From: Myxococcales bacterium | GTDB taxonomy: Bacteria > Myxococcota_A > Polyangia > Polyangiales > Polyangiaceae | DNA length: 64,000 nucleotides | NCBI GenBank assembly: GCA_021847645.1 | Contig: JAJZQG010000001.1 | Location: 41,823-105,822 of the forward strand | Direction of reading: 5' to 3' | Part shown: in pieces, positions 40,394-49,911 of the stretch | Numbering within the stretch: position 1 is the first letter of the stretch | How the letters are laid out: each line of letters opens with the position of its first letter | Position numbers and translations under genes: made by a program | Notes under the pieces: model-generated | The model's input: the letters and a program-made list of their open reading frames with translations, nothing else | Told to the model about the DNA's origin: nothing | Databases searched by the model: none

Positions 40394-41287
40394 GTGAGTG
40401 CTGCGCCTCCCAGCAAGCCTGTCGTTCTGGTCGTCGACGACGACGCGGTCAACCAGATGCTGCTGACCGATGTGTGCAACGCCGAGGGCTACGAGGTGCT
40501 GACGGCGGCGGACGGCGAGGCGGCTATCGATGAGTTCCGCAAGCGGGACGTGGACCTGGTGCTGCTGGACGTTGCGATGCCCAAGCTGGACGGGTTGACG
40601 GTCTGCCGGATGATGCGGGACCTTCGGCCGGTGCCGGTGATCATCGTGACAGCGACGAACGAGCCGCGCGCCGAGGCGCAGGCCCGCGATTGCGGTGCCG
40701 CGGCGTACATGACCAAGCCGTTCCGTGTTTTCGAGCTTTCGCGCAAGATGCGGGCGTTGCTGCGTCCGAGCGTTCCGCCCAGCGAGGCGTCCGGCAATGC
40801 AGCGCAGTCTCGGAGGCGCGAAGCGGCCCGGGCGCTGGGAACCGTGGGTGGCGCGCTTCAGCTCAGGGTCGCTCTTCGCGGTGCGTTGGCGTCGCCGGAC
40901 ACGTCCGCGGTGGTCTTTGCCAGGCTCGAGAACGAGCGAGAGATCCTGGCACGGGCGGGGCGAACGGCACGAGACGCGGTGATGGGCTCGCTGTGCGGAG
41001 CGCTCCAGAGCCGGGTATCGGGCGTCGACGTGTACTGTGCGGAGAGCAACGAACTGGTGGCTCTGATGCCCGAGGCCGGGTTCGAGGCGGCCATGGATGC
41101 GATAGCGAAGGCGGCGCGAGCAGAGGAGCTTGGGGTTGGGATAGTGGTGATCGGCTGGACAGGCGTGAGGTTGGCGCCGGGCGGGGGCGACGTGGACGTT
41201 GTGTTGCGAGCGCTTCGCGATCAAACGCGGACCGAAGGTGGTTCCGGGGCTGGGGCTCCGGGGGCGGGGGAAGGCGGGGCGCGCTGA
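40394..41287 (+). CDS. Response regulator with receiver and degenerate GGDEF-like domain
   Basis: A 297-residue protein. Residues 8-125 are a receiver domain (Asp59 in 'LVLLDVAMPKLDG', 'DDD' at 15-17, Lys in 'YMTKPF'). Residues about 150-270 have the strand-helix order of a diguanylate cyclase-like domain ('AVVFARLENEREILARAG') but lack a GGDEF motif, so no activity is expected. The GTG at 40394 starts 'SAAPPSKPVVLVVDDD'. It is divergent from the pseudokinase gene, 175 bases away, and 25 bases upstream of the TPR ATPase. Confidence 0.85.
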   Translation: MSAAPPSKPVVLVVDDDAVNQMLLTDVCNAEGYEVLTAADGEAAIDEFRKRDVDLVLLDVAMPKLDGLTVCRMMRDLRPVPVIIVTATNEPRAEAQARDCGAAAYMTKPFRVFELSRKMRALLRPSVPPSEASGNAAQSRRREAARALGTVGGALQLRVALRGALASPDTSAVVFARLENEREILARAGRTARDAVMGSLCGALQSRVSGVDVYCAESNELVALMPEAGFEAAMDAIAKAARAEELGVGIVVIGWTGVRLAPGGGDVDVVLRALRDQTRTEGGSGAGAPGAGEGGAR

Positions 41288-41312
41288 TCGCGGCCAACCG
41301 GATGGGCGAGAC

Positions 41313-43949
41313 ATGACGGAACTGATGAGCTGGGTAGGGTTCGGGGCGAGCGATCTGAGGGCGCCGCTGGTCGGGCGGGTAGCCGAGATGCAGGAGCTCG
41401 ACAGGGCGCTCGATCTGCTTCGCACCAAGGGCGAGAAGAGCATCGTCACGGTGCTGGGGGCAGCGGGGGTCGGCAAGACGCGGCTGGTTCACGACTTTCT
41501 GGCAAAGCTCAGGGGCGCTCGTGACAGCATTCGCGTGTTTCGGGGGAGCGCACGGGGCGCGGGAGACAGCTACGGCGTGTTCGCCCGGATCCTGCGCGCC
41601 AGGTTCGGCTTGGTCGAGGGGATGGATCCGGAAGTGGCCAAGGAGCAGGTGCGGGCCGAAGTGGCGGCAGTGCTCGACGACAGGAAGGTCGAGGACGTCG
41701 TGTACTTCCTCGGCCAGCTTCTGTACTTGAGCTTTGATGGGAGTCCGTTGACCAAGGCGGTAGCGGACGATGCGCTGGAGTCGCAGCTTCTGCGACGCTC
41801 GGTGTTTCGCAGCTTCATCGAGGCGGACGCGGCGCAGGAGCCGATCTGCTTCGTGTTCGACGATCTGCATGAGGCGCACGACGACTCGCTGGATTTGCTG
41901 GCATTCCTGCTGGACAACCTCTCGGGGCCGATCCTGGCGATCTGCGCCGGGCGCAACGAGCTGGAGACTCGTCGTGACGGGTGGCGCAAGCTGGGAGGAG
42001 ACCGGCACCGTGTGGTGGAGCTCGGGCCGCTGGGGGAGCTGGACGCGGGGACGATGATGGACGCGCTGCTGGCGCCGTGCGGGGAGCCGCCGCAGCAGCT
42101 GGTGGACGCGGCCTGCCAGCTGGCCGGAGGCAATCCGTTGCTGCTCGAGCAGATGGTGCGGATCTTCCACGACACGGGTGTGTTGGAAGACGAAGACGCG
42201 ATGGCGGAAACGCCGACGTGGCGTGTGCACTTGGAGAAGCTCGAGACCGTGCGCCTGCCTCTGACGGTGGACGAGGCGGTGCAGGCGCGCATCGCTGCGC
42301 TCACGCCTGCGCAGCGAGAGATCCTGGAGCGGGCGGCCGCGGTCGGCAGCGTGTTCTGGCTCGGCGCGCTCATCGTGCTCGATCGCATCGGCAAGGCGCC
42401 GCCCGAGTTCTGGTCGGCCCAGGACGACGAGGAAGTCCGTCCGATCCGCGAGCGCGTCCAGGAGCTCATCGATCGCGACTACCTGCTGCGTCTGCCCGAC
42501 TCGACCTTCCCGGGCGACGAGGAGTACGTCTTCAAGCACAACCTGGAGCGCGAACGGGTCAGCAAGCTGACGGCGCCCTCGGCAGCGCGGCGCTACCACC
42601 AGGCGATCGCCGACTGGCTCGACCACCAGACGAACATGCGAACGCACGAGGAGTACGTGGCGATGCTCGCGCTGCACCGGGAGCAGGCGGGGGCGCGTCG
42701 CCAGGCGGCGGTGGCGTATCTCGAGGCGGGAGACGTGGCGCGCACGCGCTACGGTTTCGTCAAGGCGATCGAGCATTACCGCAAGGGGCTCGAGCTGTTG
42801 GGCGACGAGGAGCCGGGGCGTCGCATGGATGCGCTGCACCACTACGGCGACGTCCTGCAGCAGCTGGGGCGAAACGACGAGGCACAGACGGCGTTTCGCG
42901 AGATGCTCGCGATGGGCTACCGGCTGAATCTGAAGGCCAAGGGGGGTGCGGCGCACAACCGGATCGGGCGTCTGTACCGGGACAACGGGTTCCTGGACCA
43001 GGCGGCGCGGCATCTGGCGACGGGACTGGCGTTGTTCGAGGCCTGTGGAGACGAGCGCGGGATTGCGTCGAGCCTGGACGACATCGGCAAGCTGCACTGG
43101 CTGCGAGGTGACTACCCGCGCGCGCTCGAGCAGATGCGCAGCGCGCTGGCGATGCGCAGGCGGCTGGGCGACCGTCGCTCGATCGCGCTGTCGCTCAACA
43201 ACGTGGGGCTGGTGCTGCAGGACTCGGGAGAGTTCAAGCAGGCGCTGGAGGCCTTCGAGCAGGCGCTGAAGATCCGTCGGGAGATCGGGGATCTGATCGG
43301 CATGGTGGTGACGCTCAACAACCTGGCGACGGTGGCGCAGGACCAGCGCGAGGACGAGCAGGCGATGCGCATGTTCGAGCAGGCGCTGGGGGTAGCGAGG
43401 GAGATTGGCGATCGGAACAAGATCGCGCTGGTGCTCACGAACCTGGGGGAGGTGCACCGGGTGATGGGCAATGCGGTCGAGGCGGTCAAGCACCTCAAGC
43501 AGGCGGCGGACCTATGCGAGGAGCTCAACGATCGGCTGGGGCTGGCGGAGGCGCTTCGGTCGCTGGGGATGGCGCACATGCAGCTGAACGAAGTGAGCAA
43601 GGCGCGCGATTGCATCTCGCGGGCCGTGGACATCTTCGCGGCGGCACGCAGCAAGGTGCACCTGGGAGCGGCGCTCAGGGCGCTGGGCGAGATCACGGCT
43701 GCCGGCGGCTGGGGGCCCGAGCACGCCAGCAAGGCGCGCGACTACTTCCAGCGGTCGGTGCTGATCTTCGAGGAGATTGGCAACGACGTGGAGCTGGCGA
43801 GGAGCCTGAAGAGCTTCGCCGACTTCCTCGACAAGCAGGAGGTGACCGTCTCGCCGGCGTTGGACGCGAGCGCGATGCGTGCCAGAGCCGACGAGATCTT
43901 CACGCGGCTCAAGACCTCATCCTCCACGGGCAAGGCAAGCGATGGCTGA
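41313..43949 (+). CDS. STAND-type ATPase with C-terminal TPR repeats
   Basis: An 878-residue signalling ATPase. After a short N-terminus, Walker A 'GAAGVGKT' lies at 49-56 and Walker B 'ICFVFDDLHEA' near 190, followed by helical regions. From about residue 520 to 850 there are at least eight TPR units, several nearly identical ('ALEQMRSALAMRRRLGDRR' and 'ALEAFEQALKIRREIGD' types), forming a protein-binding superhelix. There is no DNA-binding domain. It resembles the ATPase-TPR core of LuxR/AfsR-like regulators. The start at 41313 ('MTELMSWVGF') is chosen over upstream shadows. Its stop overlaps the ravA start by 8 bases. Confidence 0.88.
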   Translation: MTELMSWVGFGASDLRAPLVGRVAEMQELDRALDLLRTKGEKSIVTVLGAAGVGKTRLVHDFLAKLRGARDSIRVFRGSARGAGDSYGVFARILRARFGLVEGMDPEVAKEQVRAEVAAVLDDRKVEDVVYFLGQLLYLSFDGSPLTKAVADDALESQLLRRSVFRSFIEADAAQEPICFVFDDLHEAHDDSLDLLAFLLDNLSGPILAICAGRNELETRRDGWRKLGGDRHRVVELGPLGELDAGTMMDALLAPCGEPPQQLVDAACQLAGGNPLLLEQMVRIFHDTGVLEDEDAMAETPTWRVHLEKLETVRLPLTVDEAVQARIAALTPAQREILERAAAVGSVFWLGALIVLDRIGKAPPEFWSAQDDEEVRPIRERVQELIDRDYLLRLPDSTFPGDEEYVFKHNLERERVSKLTAPSAARRYHQAIADWLDHQTNMRTHEEYVAMLALHREQAGARRQAAVAYLEAGDVARTRYGFVKAIEHYRKGLELLGDEEPGRRMDALHHYGDVLQQLGRNDEAQTAFREMLAMGYRLNLKAKGGAAHNRIGRLYRDNGFLDQAARHLATGLALFEACGDERGIASSLDDIGKLHWLRGDYPRALEQMRSALAMRRRLGDRRSIALSLNNVGLVLQDSGEFKQALEAFEQALKIRREIGDLIGMVVTLNNLATVAQDQREDEQAMRMFEQALGVAREIGDRNKIALVLTNLGEVHRVMGNAVEAVKHLKQAADLCEELNDRLGLAEALRSLGMAHMQLNEVSKARDCISRAVDIFAAARSKVHLGAALRALGEITAAGGWGPEHASKARDYFQRSVLIFEEIGNDVELARSLKSFADFLDKQEVTVSPALDASAMRARADEIFTRLKTSSSTGKASDG

Positions 43950-45129
43950 GAGCATGGCGAGGGGCGCGAGCGTGCCGTTGCAGCAGCGGCTGCAGCAGGT
44001 CGGCAACGTTCTGTCGGGGCAGTTCATCGGCAAGGACGAAGTCATCCGTCTGATGCTGGTGGCGGTGATCGCGGGCGAGCATGCGGTGCTGCTGGGCCCA
44101 CCGGGCACGGCCAAGAGCGCGCTCATTCGCTCGATGGCACAGCTGCTTCAGGCCCGCTACTTCGAGTACCTGCTGACGCGCTTCACCGAGCCCAACGAGA
44201 TCTTCGGGCCCGTGGACATCGCGGCGTTTCGCGAGGGCAACTATCGTCGAAACACGGCCGGCATGCTTCCGGAAGCGGAGGTCGTGTTCCTCGACGAGGT
44301 CTTCAAGTCCAACAGCGCCATCCTCAATGCGCTGCTGACACTGCTCAACGAGCGACGGGTCGTCATGGGCGGCCAGGCGATGCGTTGTCCGCTCATCAGC
44401 GTGTTCGGCGCGTCGAACGAGGTGCCCGGGGACGAGACCCTCAACGCGATCTTCGACCGGTTCCTGCTGCGTATCCGATCGGACAACCTGGACGCCTACC
44501 ACTTCTCCGAGCTGCTGACGCGAGGCGTCCAGCACGAGCTGCGCCAGATGGCGAACCAGGTGATGCAGCCGATCGTTTCCTCGCAAGAGCTCATGTCGTT
44601 GGGAGCGTCGGTCGGGCAGCGCATGCGTTTCGACGATGCGTTCCTGTCGACCTACAAGGGCGTGGTGTTCCAGATCCGGGCGGAGGGTGTGAGCCTGAGC
44701 GATCGTCGCGTGGTGAAGCTGCTCAAGCTGTTCGCGGCGAACGCGTATCTGGACGGCAGGCAGGCAGCGGACGCCAGCGATCTGTTCGTGCTCAAGCACA
44801 TCTGGAACAACGAGGATCAGGCGCCGGTGCTGGAGGCGATCGTGCAGCCGGTGCTCGAGGCGTTCTACCGCGAACATCCGGAGCGCAAGCGCGTGGGGGC
44901 GGCGGGTGTGGGGCTCGAGGCGTTGGCCGGCGAGGTCGAGCGCATACGGCAGGTGCTCACGGGCGGTGGGGCGCTGACGGACATCCAGCTGTTCAGCCAG
45001 CTCAAGGCCCTTGGCGAGGTCAAGTCCGCGCTGGCGTCCATGACCGATCCGAGGGCCAGGGAGCTCGACAACCGCGTTGCGCAGCTTCTGGAGGCGTCGC
45101 TGCGCACCGGGAGGTTCGCCCAGCTATGA
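43942..45129 (+). CDS. ravA: MoxR-family AAA+ ATPase, RavA-like
   Basis: A 395-residue AAA+ ATPase: Walker A 'GPPGTAKS' (52-59), '[14 protein letters not shown]', Walker B '[19 protein letters not shown]', sensor 1 'GASNEVP' and 'RFLLRI'. The 'TEPNEIFGP' and C-terminal helices match RavA, which remodels protein complexes together with the VWA protein ViaA. No viaA is present here; dut follows instead. The ATG at 43942 sits inside the end of the TPR-ATPase gene (ATGGCTGA), and its stop overlaps dut (ATGA), so all are translated together. Confidence 0.9.
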   Translation: MAESMARGASVPLQQRLQQVGNVLSGQFIGKDEVIRLMLVAVIAGEHAVLLGPPGTAKSALIRSMAQLLQARYFEYLLTRFTEPNEIFGPVDIAAFREGNYRRNTAGMLPEAEVVFLDEVFKSNSAILNALLTLLNERRVVMGGQAMRCPLISVFGASNEVPGDETLNAIFDRFLLRIRSDNLDAYHFSELLTRGVQHELRQMANQVMQPIVSSQELMSLGASVGQRMRFDDAFLSTYKGVVFQIRAEGVSLSDRRVVKLLKLFAANAYLDGRQAADASDLFVLKHIWNNEDQAPVLEAIVQPVLEAFYREHPERKRVGAAGVGLEALAGEVERIRQVLTGGGALTDIQLFSQLKALGEVKSALASMTDPRARELDNRVAQLLEASLRTGRFAQL

Positions 45130-45581
45130 CGCAGCAGCCGGTGTCCCTGCGCGTCAAACGGGTGGGTGAGGTGCAGGTCGAGCTGCCGTCGTACCAGACG
45201 GACGGGTCGGCGGGGATGGATTTGCGAGCGGCGGTGTCGTCGCCGGTTCGCATCGAGCCGGGCGGACGCGCGTTGATACCGACCGGGCTTGCGATCGCGA
45301 TTCCCGCGGGATTCGAGGGGCAGGTGCGTCCGCGATCGGGGCTGGCGCACAAGCATGGGGTCACGGTGCTCAACACGCCGGGCACGATCGACAGCGACTA
45401 CCGGGGCGAGGTGAAGGTGGTGTTGGTCAATCTGGGCGGCGAGGTGTTCGAGGTGCACCGCGGGGATCGGATCGCGCAGCTGCTGATCTCGCCGGTGGCG
45501 AGGGCTGCGTTGGTGGTGGTCGACGAGCTGGACGAGACGGTTCGGGGTGCTGGCGGGTATGGATCGACGGGCGTGGGGTGA
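45126..45581 (+). CDS. dut: dUTP diphosphatase
   Basis: Hydrolyses dUTP to dUMP, preventing uracil misincorporation and supplying dTMP synthesis. The 151-residue trimeric-type enzyme shows all five motifs: '[10 protein letters not shown]', '[10 protein letters not shown]', '[15 protein letters not shown]', 'GDRIAQLLI' and the C-terminal P-loop-like '[10 protein letters not shown]'. The ATG overlaps the ravA stop. dnaB begins 237 bases later, so a link with replication is plausible. Confidence 0.96.
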   Translation: MTQQPVSLRVKRVGEVQVELPSYQTDGSAGMDLRAAVSSPVRIEPGGRALIPTGLAIAIPAGFEGQVRPRSGLAHKHGVTVLNTPGTIDSDYRGEVKVVLVNLGGEVFEVHRGDRIAQLLISPVARAALVVVDELDETVRGAGGYGSTGVG

Positions 45582-45699
45582 AGAGCGCGCGCACGTTTCG
45601 AAGGGCGATACAAGATTGAAAATGGTGGTGCCCAGGCGTAAGAGCGTCGGCTGCGCCCTGACCGGTCCACGGCTCAGGGCGCGCGACGTTTGTGCGAGC

Positions 45700-45708
45700 T
45701 GTGGACAA
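45700..45708. promoter_or_regulatory. DnaA-box-like site 1 upstream of dnaB
   Basis: The bases 'tgtggacaa' (reverse 'ttgtccaca') differ at one position from the E. coli DnaA box and match the form preferred in GC-rich bacteria such as Streptomyces. It lies 110 bases before the dnaB start. A second copy follows 65 bases on. Two close copies in a 237-base gap before dnaB are suggestive of DnaA binding, but no more than that. Confidence 0.4.
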
Positions 45709-45764
45709 ATGGTGGACGTGGTTGTGGCTACGCGGTGGATGAAGCTGCGCGCTGCGGGTGCAGC

Positions 45765-45773
45765 TGTGGACAA
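45765..45773. promoter_or_regulatory. DnaA-box-like site 2 upstream of dnaB
   Basis: An exact second copy of 'tgtggacaa' in the same orientation as site 1, 45 bases before the dnaB start. With site 1 it could let DnaA control dnaB transcription. The gap is not AT-rich and has no cluster of further boxes, so an origin is unlikely. Confidence 0.4.
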
Positions 45774-45818
45774 CTCAGCGGACGGCGTGCGTGAGGTTCG
45801 CGCGCGGGGGGAGAGAGT

Positions 45819-47309
45819 ATGACCGGGGAGTGGAAGGCGGGGGCAGCGGGCATGGCGGCGCGGACGGCCGAGCCGCTGCCGCTGAGCGACGGCCGGGTTC
45901 CGCCCAACGACCTGGACGCGGAGGCGGCGGTGCTGTCGGCGATCCTGCTGTCGCGCGACGCGCTGGACAAGGTGCAGCCGATCCTGCAGCCCGAGCACTT
46001 CTACAGCGATGCGAACAGGAAGATCTTCGAGGCGTTCACGGACCTGTCGTCCAAGGGCCGGCCGATCGACATCCTGACGACGCGCAGCTGGCTGGCCGAT
46101 CGCGAGTTGCTGCAGCGGGCGGGAGGCTCGGCCTATCTGGCGCAGATTCTCGACTCCGTTCCCGCAGTCGCGAACGTCGACGACTACGCGAAGACCGTGC
46201 GCGAGAAGTGGCGCATGCGGCAGCTGATATCGTCGTGTCAGCGGGTCGCGGCGGAGGGCTACGGCACGGTCGACAACGTGCAGCAGTTCATCGACATGGC
46301 CGAGCAGTCGGTCTACGAGATCGCGCGGACGCCCGAAGCCACGACCGTGCAGCACGTCAAGGACGTGATCCGCACGACCTTCGACCGGCTGAACGAGGCG
46401 TTGCAGCGGGGCAATCGGATCACGGGCACGCCGAGCGGCTTCACGCGGCTCGACAAGCTGACGGGCGGCTTCAACCCGGGGGACCTGATCATCACGGCGG
46501 CCCGGCCGGGCATGGGCAAGACGTCGCTGGTGCTGAACATCGCGGTGAACGTGGCGCTGCCTCAGCTGGTGGAGAGCGAGTCGCCCGAGGACCCGGACGG
46601 AGGCATGGCGGGCAACGTGCGGCAGGAATCCGGGGCCGGCGTGGCGGTGTTCTCCCTCGAGATGCCCAAGGAGCAGCTGGCGGCCAGGTTGCTGTGCAGC
46701 GAGGCGCGGGTCGACGTCAGCAAGCTGCGCACCGGGCACCTGCAGCGCGAGGACTGGACGCGTCTGACCAAAGCTGCCGGGGAGCTGGCGAAGCTGCCGA
46801 TCTGGATCGACGACGCGTCGGACCTTTCGATCCTGGAGCTGCGCGCGAAGGTGCGGCGCATCCAGGCGATGCACGCGCCGCGCAAGCTGGGCCTGGTGGT
46901 GATTGACTACATGCAGCTGATGACGGGCAATCCGAAGATCACCAGCCGCGAGCAGCAGATCAGCGAGATCTCGCGCGGTCTCAAGAAGCTGGCGAAGGAT
47001 CTGGGCGTGCCGGTGATCGCGCTGTCGCAGCTCAACCGCGCGGTGGAGACCCGCGGCACGAAGGACAAGCGTCCTCAGCTGTCGGACCTGCGCGAGTCGG
47101 GCGCGATCGAGCAGGACGCGGACACGATCCTCTTTATCTACCGCGAGGAGTACTACAACAAGGAGGATCCGGCGGCCGAGGGCCTGGCCGAGCTGATCCT
47201 TGCCAAGCAGCGCAACGGCCCGACGGGAAGCATCAAGGTCCGGTTCACCAAGTCGTGCACCCGGTTCGACAACCTGGCCGAAGAGGACTACGACGATTCC
47301 CCCGAGTGA
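45819..47309 (+). CDS. dnaB: Replicative DNA helicase DnaB
   Basis: Unwinds DNA at replication forks as a hexamer. The 496-residue protein has the N-terminal DnaB domain ('NDLDAEAAVLSAILLS', about residues 30-170), a linker, and the RecA-like C-domain with Walker A 'ARPGMGKT' (228-235), 'VAVFSLEMPKEQL', Walker B 'LGLVVIDYMQLM', and the late 'LSDLRESGAIEQDADTILFI' loop. About 25 acidic/Gly residues (about 250-273) are inserted between the Walker A helix and the next strand, not seen in E. coli DnaB. A start at residue 12 (ATG) is also possible. Its stop overlaps the Sua5 gene (GTGA). Confidence 0.96.
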   Translation: MTGEWKAGAAGMAARTAEPLPLSDGRVPPNDLDAEAAVLSAILLSRDALDKVQPILQPEHFYSDANRKIFEAFTDLSSKGRPIDILTTRSWLADRELLQRAGGSAYLAQILDSVPAVANVDDYAKTVREKWRMRQLISSCQRVAAEGYGTVDNVQQFIDMAEQSVYEIARTPEATTVQHVKDVIRTTFDRLNEALQRGNRITGTPSGFTRLDKLTGGFNPGDLIITAARPGMGKTSLVLNIAVNVALPQLVESESPEDPDGGMAGNVRQESGAGVAVFSLEMPKEQLAARLLCSEARVDVSKLRTGHLQREDWTRLTKAAGELAKLPIWIDDASDLSILELRAKVRRIQAMHAPRKLGLVVIDYMQLMTGNPKITSREQQISEISRGLKKLAKDLGVPVIALSQLNRAVETRGTKDKRPQLSDLRESGAIEQDADTILFIYREEYYNKEDPAAEGLAELILAKQRNGPTGSIKVRFTKSCTRFDNLAEEDYDDSPE

Positions 47310-48280
47310 ACACGACTCTGCTGACAGCCCTTGAGGGGTCGAAGCGCGCCGAAGCGGTGCGTTCTGCCGCGTCGATCTTGCGAGACGGCGGTCTGGTCGC
47401 GTTCCCCACCGAGACGGTCTACGGGCTGGGCGCGGCGTCGTCGAACCAAGCCGCGGTCCGCAAGATCTTCGCTGCCAAGGGACGTCCGTCGGGCGTGCCC
47501 CTGATCGTGCACGTCACCGACATCGAGCTGGCCTCGCGCTATGTGCAAGGCGTGCCGGAGTCGGCGAGCGTGCTGGCGCGGCGGTTCTGGCCGGGGCCGC
47601 TGACGCTGGTGTTGCCTCGCACCGCAGGCGTTTCGTTGGCGATCACGGGTGGGGGCGAGACGGTCGCGGTTCGCGCGCCGGCGCACGACGTGGCGCTGGC
47701 GTTGATCGGCGAGCTGGGCGAGGGGATCGCCGCGCCGAGCGCGAATCGTTACAACGCGCTGCCGTCCGTCCGTGCCAAGCACGTGCTCGACGGGCTGGGC
47801 GGGCTGATCGACGGCGTGCTCGATGCGGGCCGGTGTCCGGGAGGGCTGGAGTCGACGGTGTTGGATCTGACCACGTCGCTGCCCAGAGTGTTGCGTCGCG
47901 GCGCGGTGACGATCGAGCAGCTGCGCGAGTTGATCGACGTGGACGAAGCAGGGCAGGGGAGCCGCGCACCGCTGACGGTTGAAGGACAGTGGCTGAGCGT
48001 GGTGGAGCCGTCGGTGCTCGCGGGGCTGGTGCCGGCCGCGGAGCGGGTGGGTGTGCTGGTTCGCGGCGATGCGCCGGCGATGTCGCCCGCTGGGGCAACG
48101 GTCGTTGTGCGGCGGATGCCCGCGGGCGCGGCGGACTATGCGGCGGAGCTGTACGATACGCTGCACAAGCTGCGCGACGCGGGCTGCACGCGGGTGCTCG
48201 TCGAGGCGCTGCCCGGCGACGGTTCCTGGGACGCCATGCGGGACCGATTGTTCCGGCTGGCGACGAGCACGGTCCGCTAG
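47306..48280 (+). CDS. tsaC: Threonylcarbamoyl-AMP synthase (Sua5/YrdC)
   Basis: Makes threonylcarbamoyl-AMP for the t6A37 modification of ANN-decoding tRNAs. The 324-residue protein has a YrdC domain with 'LVAFPTETVYGLGA', 'AKGRPSGVPLIVHV', 'WPGPLTLVLP' and 'AAPSANRYNALPSV', then a C-terminal Sua5 domain (about 210-324, 'VGVLVRGDAPAM' to 'ELYDTLHKLRDAG'), so it is the long Sua5 type rather than short TsaC. The GTG start overlaps the dnaB stop. Confidence 0.93.
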   Translation: MNTTLLTALEGSKRAEAVRSAASILRDGGLVAFPTETVYGLGAASSNQAAVRKIFAAKGRPSGVPLIVHVTDIELASRYVQGVPESASVLARRFWPGPLTLVLPRTAGVSLAITGGGETVAVRAPAHDVALALIGELGEGIAAPSANRYNALPSVRAKHVLDGLGGLIDGVLDAGRCPGGLESTVLDLTTSLPRVLRRGAVTIEQLRELIDVDEAGQGSRAPLTVEGQWLSVVEPSVLAGLVPAAERVGVLVRGDAPAMSPAGATVVVRRMPAGAADYAAELYDTLHKLRDAGCTRVLVEALPGDGSWDAMRDRLFRLATSTVR

Positions 48281-48345
48281 CGGCACTCGTCGCGGACGAC
48301 CGGCGACGGCCCATCTGGTAGGCTGCCGGGCGAGGCCGGCTTGCC

Positions 48346-49878
48346 GTGACGAAGAGCAGAACGTTGGCGCAGACCCTGCACCGGTGGAGCTTGCCCCTGC
48401 TGCTCGTGGTGCTCGCACTCGCGTATCTGCCGTCGCTGGGCGGTGGCTATCTCAACTGGGACGATCCGTGGCTCGTGCAGGACAACGCACGTCTGCATCG
48501 AGCGAGCGCGGCCGACTTCGTGGCCGCGTGGACCGACCTGAGCTTCGACACCCGGATGCAGTTTGGCGCCGAGTACCTGCCCGTGCGCGACACGAGCCTC
48601 TTGATCGAGTCGCGGCTGATCGGGCTCACGCCGGGGGGGCTTCGTCTGGTCAACCTGGCCGCGTATCTGGCGGCCGTGGTGTTGTTGCGACGCGCCCTGC
48701 GAGCGGTCTGTCGGGATGACTGGGGCGCCGAGATCGTCACCTGGCTGTTCGCCCTGCATCCCGTGCACGTCGAGAGCGTGGCGTGGATAGCGGGACGCAA
48801 GGACGTACTGGCGCTGCTGTTCGTGGCGGCGGCGTTGGATGCATACGCACGTCGTGGCCGCCTGCACGTGCTGTGGACCGCGCTGTGGTTCGCATTGGCG
48901 ATGTTGTCAAAGTCGATGAGCATCGCTGCGGTCGGCTTGCTGCCGCTGCTCGATCTGCTCGCATCGCGGAGGATCGGCTACCGCGCCGTGGCGGCCTCGA
49001 CCGCTGTGGTCCTGGTGTTGATGCCGCTGCACTTGATCGTCGGGCGGACCGTGGGCATGACGACCGCGCTGGCAGGGGGCAGCCGGACGGGAGCGATCGC
49101 GACGATGGGACCGGTGTGGGCTCGGTATCTCGCGTGCCTGGTGTGGCCCGGGGAGCTGAGCATCGTGCAAGACGTGCCGTCGCGTGCGTCGTTCGACGTG
49201 CCGTCGGTTGGGGGCTACGCGCTGCTGGCCGCGTGGGCGGTGGCGGCGGCGGTGCTGTGGTGGCGGCGCAACAGCAGGACGCTGGGCATCGCGCTGCTGG
49301 CGTTCCTGATTCCGTTGGCTCCGGTGAGCCAGATCTTCTTTGCGCTGCAGAACCGCATGGCGGATCGCTATCTATGGCTGAGCGTGTTGGCTCCCGCGCT
49401 GGTGATCGCGTCGGTACGGCGCCGGTATCGCATCGGCGGAGTGTTGGTTGCGTTGGCCTTCGGCGGCCTGTGGCTGGGAGCAACGGCGGTGCGGGCGAAC
49501 CTATTTGCAAGCAGCGTGCGCGTGTTTCTGGACGCGACCCGCAAGACCACGATGTCGACCATGGCCCCGTACCAGCTCGGACAAGCGTACGAGGCGCAAG
49601 GCGACGATGCCGATGCGATAGGTGCGTACGAGGAGACGTGGCAGCGTTTCCAGGCCACGATCCGGGAGCACCCGCTGGATGCGTCGCGCGAAGCGGAGCC
49701 CGCGCGTCGGGCGACGAACAACCTAGCGAAGCTGTTGGCGCGCAGAGGCCATTGGGAGGCGGCGGAGCAGGTGCTGCGGCGGGGGCTGGTGTACTTCGGG
49801 GCCGATGCGAAGATGCGCGACAATCTGCAGCGGGTGCTCGCACATCGCGCGGGAGAGCGGTCGAGCCCGGAGCAGTGA
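48346..49878 (+). CDS. TMTC-like polytopic membrane protein with TPR tail
   Basis: A 510-residue protein with about 10 membrane helices and a C-terminal TPR-like helical part (about 400-500). The stretch 'FALHPVHVESVAWIAGRKDV' is the hallmark of TMTC-type proteins, whose animal members transfer O-mannose to proteins; 'YLNWDDPWL' near residue 37 is the first-loop acidic motif of GT-C enzymes. A protein or lipid mannosyltransferase role is inferred from this. It starts at a GTG 65 bases after tsaC and is followed by a methyltransferase gene 33 bases on. Confidence 0.82.
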   Translation: MTKSRTLAQTLHRWSLPLLLVVLALAYLPSLGGGYLNWDDPWLVQDNARLHRASAADFVAAWTDLSFDTRMQFGAEYLPVRDTSLLIESRLIGLTPGGLRLVNLAAYLAAVVLLRRALRAVCRDDWGAEIVTWLFALHPVHVESVAWIAGRKDVLALLFVAAALDAYARRGRLHVLWTALWFALAMLSKSMSIAAVGLLPLLDLLASRRIGYRAVAASTAVVLVLMPLHLIVGRTVGMTTALAGGSRTGAIATMGPVWARYLACLVWPGELSIVQDVPSRASFDVPSVGGYALLAAWAVAAAVLWWRRNSRTLGIALLAFLIPLAPVSQIFFALQNRMADRYLWLSVLAPALVIASVRRRYRIGGVLVALAFGGLWLGATAVRANLFASSVRVFLDATRKTTMSTMAPYQLGQAYEAQGDDADAIGAYEETWQRFQATIREHPLDASREAEPARRATNNLAKLLARRGHWEAAEQVLRRGLVYFGADAKMRDNLQRVLAHRAGERSSPEQ

Positions 49879-49911
49879 TGCAAGCGCACGCCGGCGCGCC
49901 GTCGTGGTGCT

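Noticed and set aside
45582..45818. Replication origin upstream of dnaB
   Set aside because: Only two DnaA-box-like sites are present, the gap is not AT-rich and no dnaA, gidA or parAB is near.
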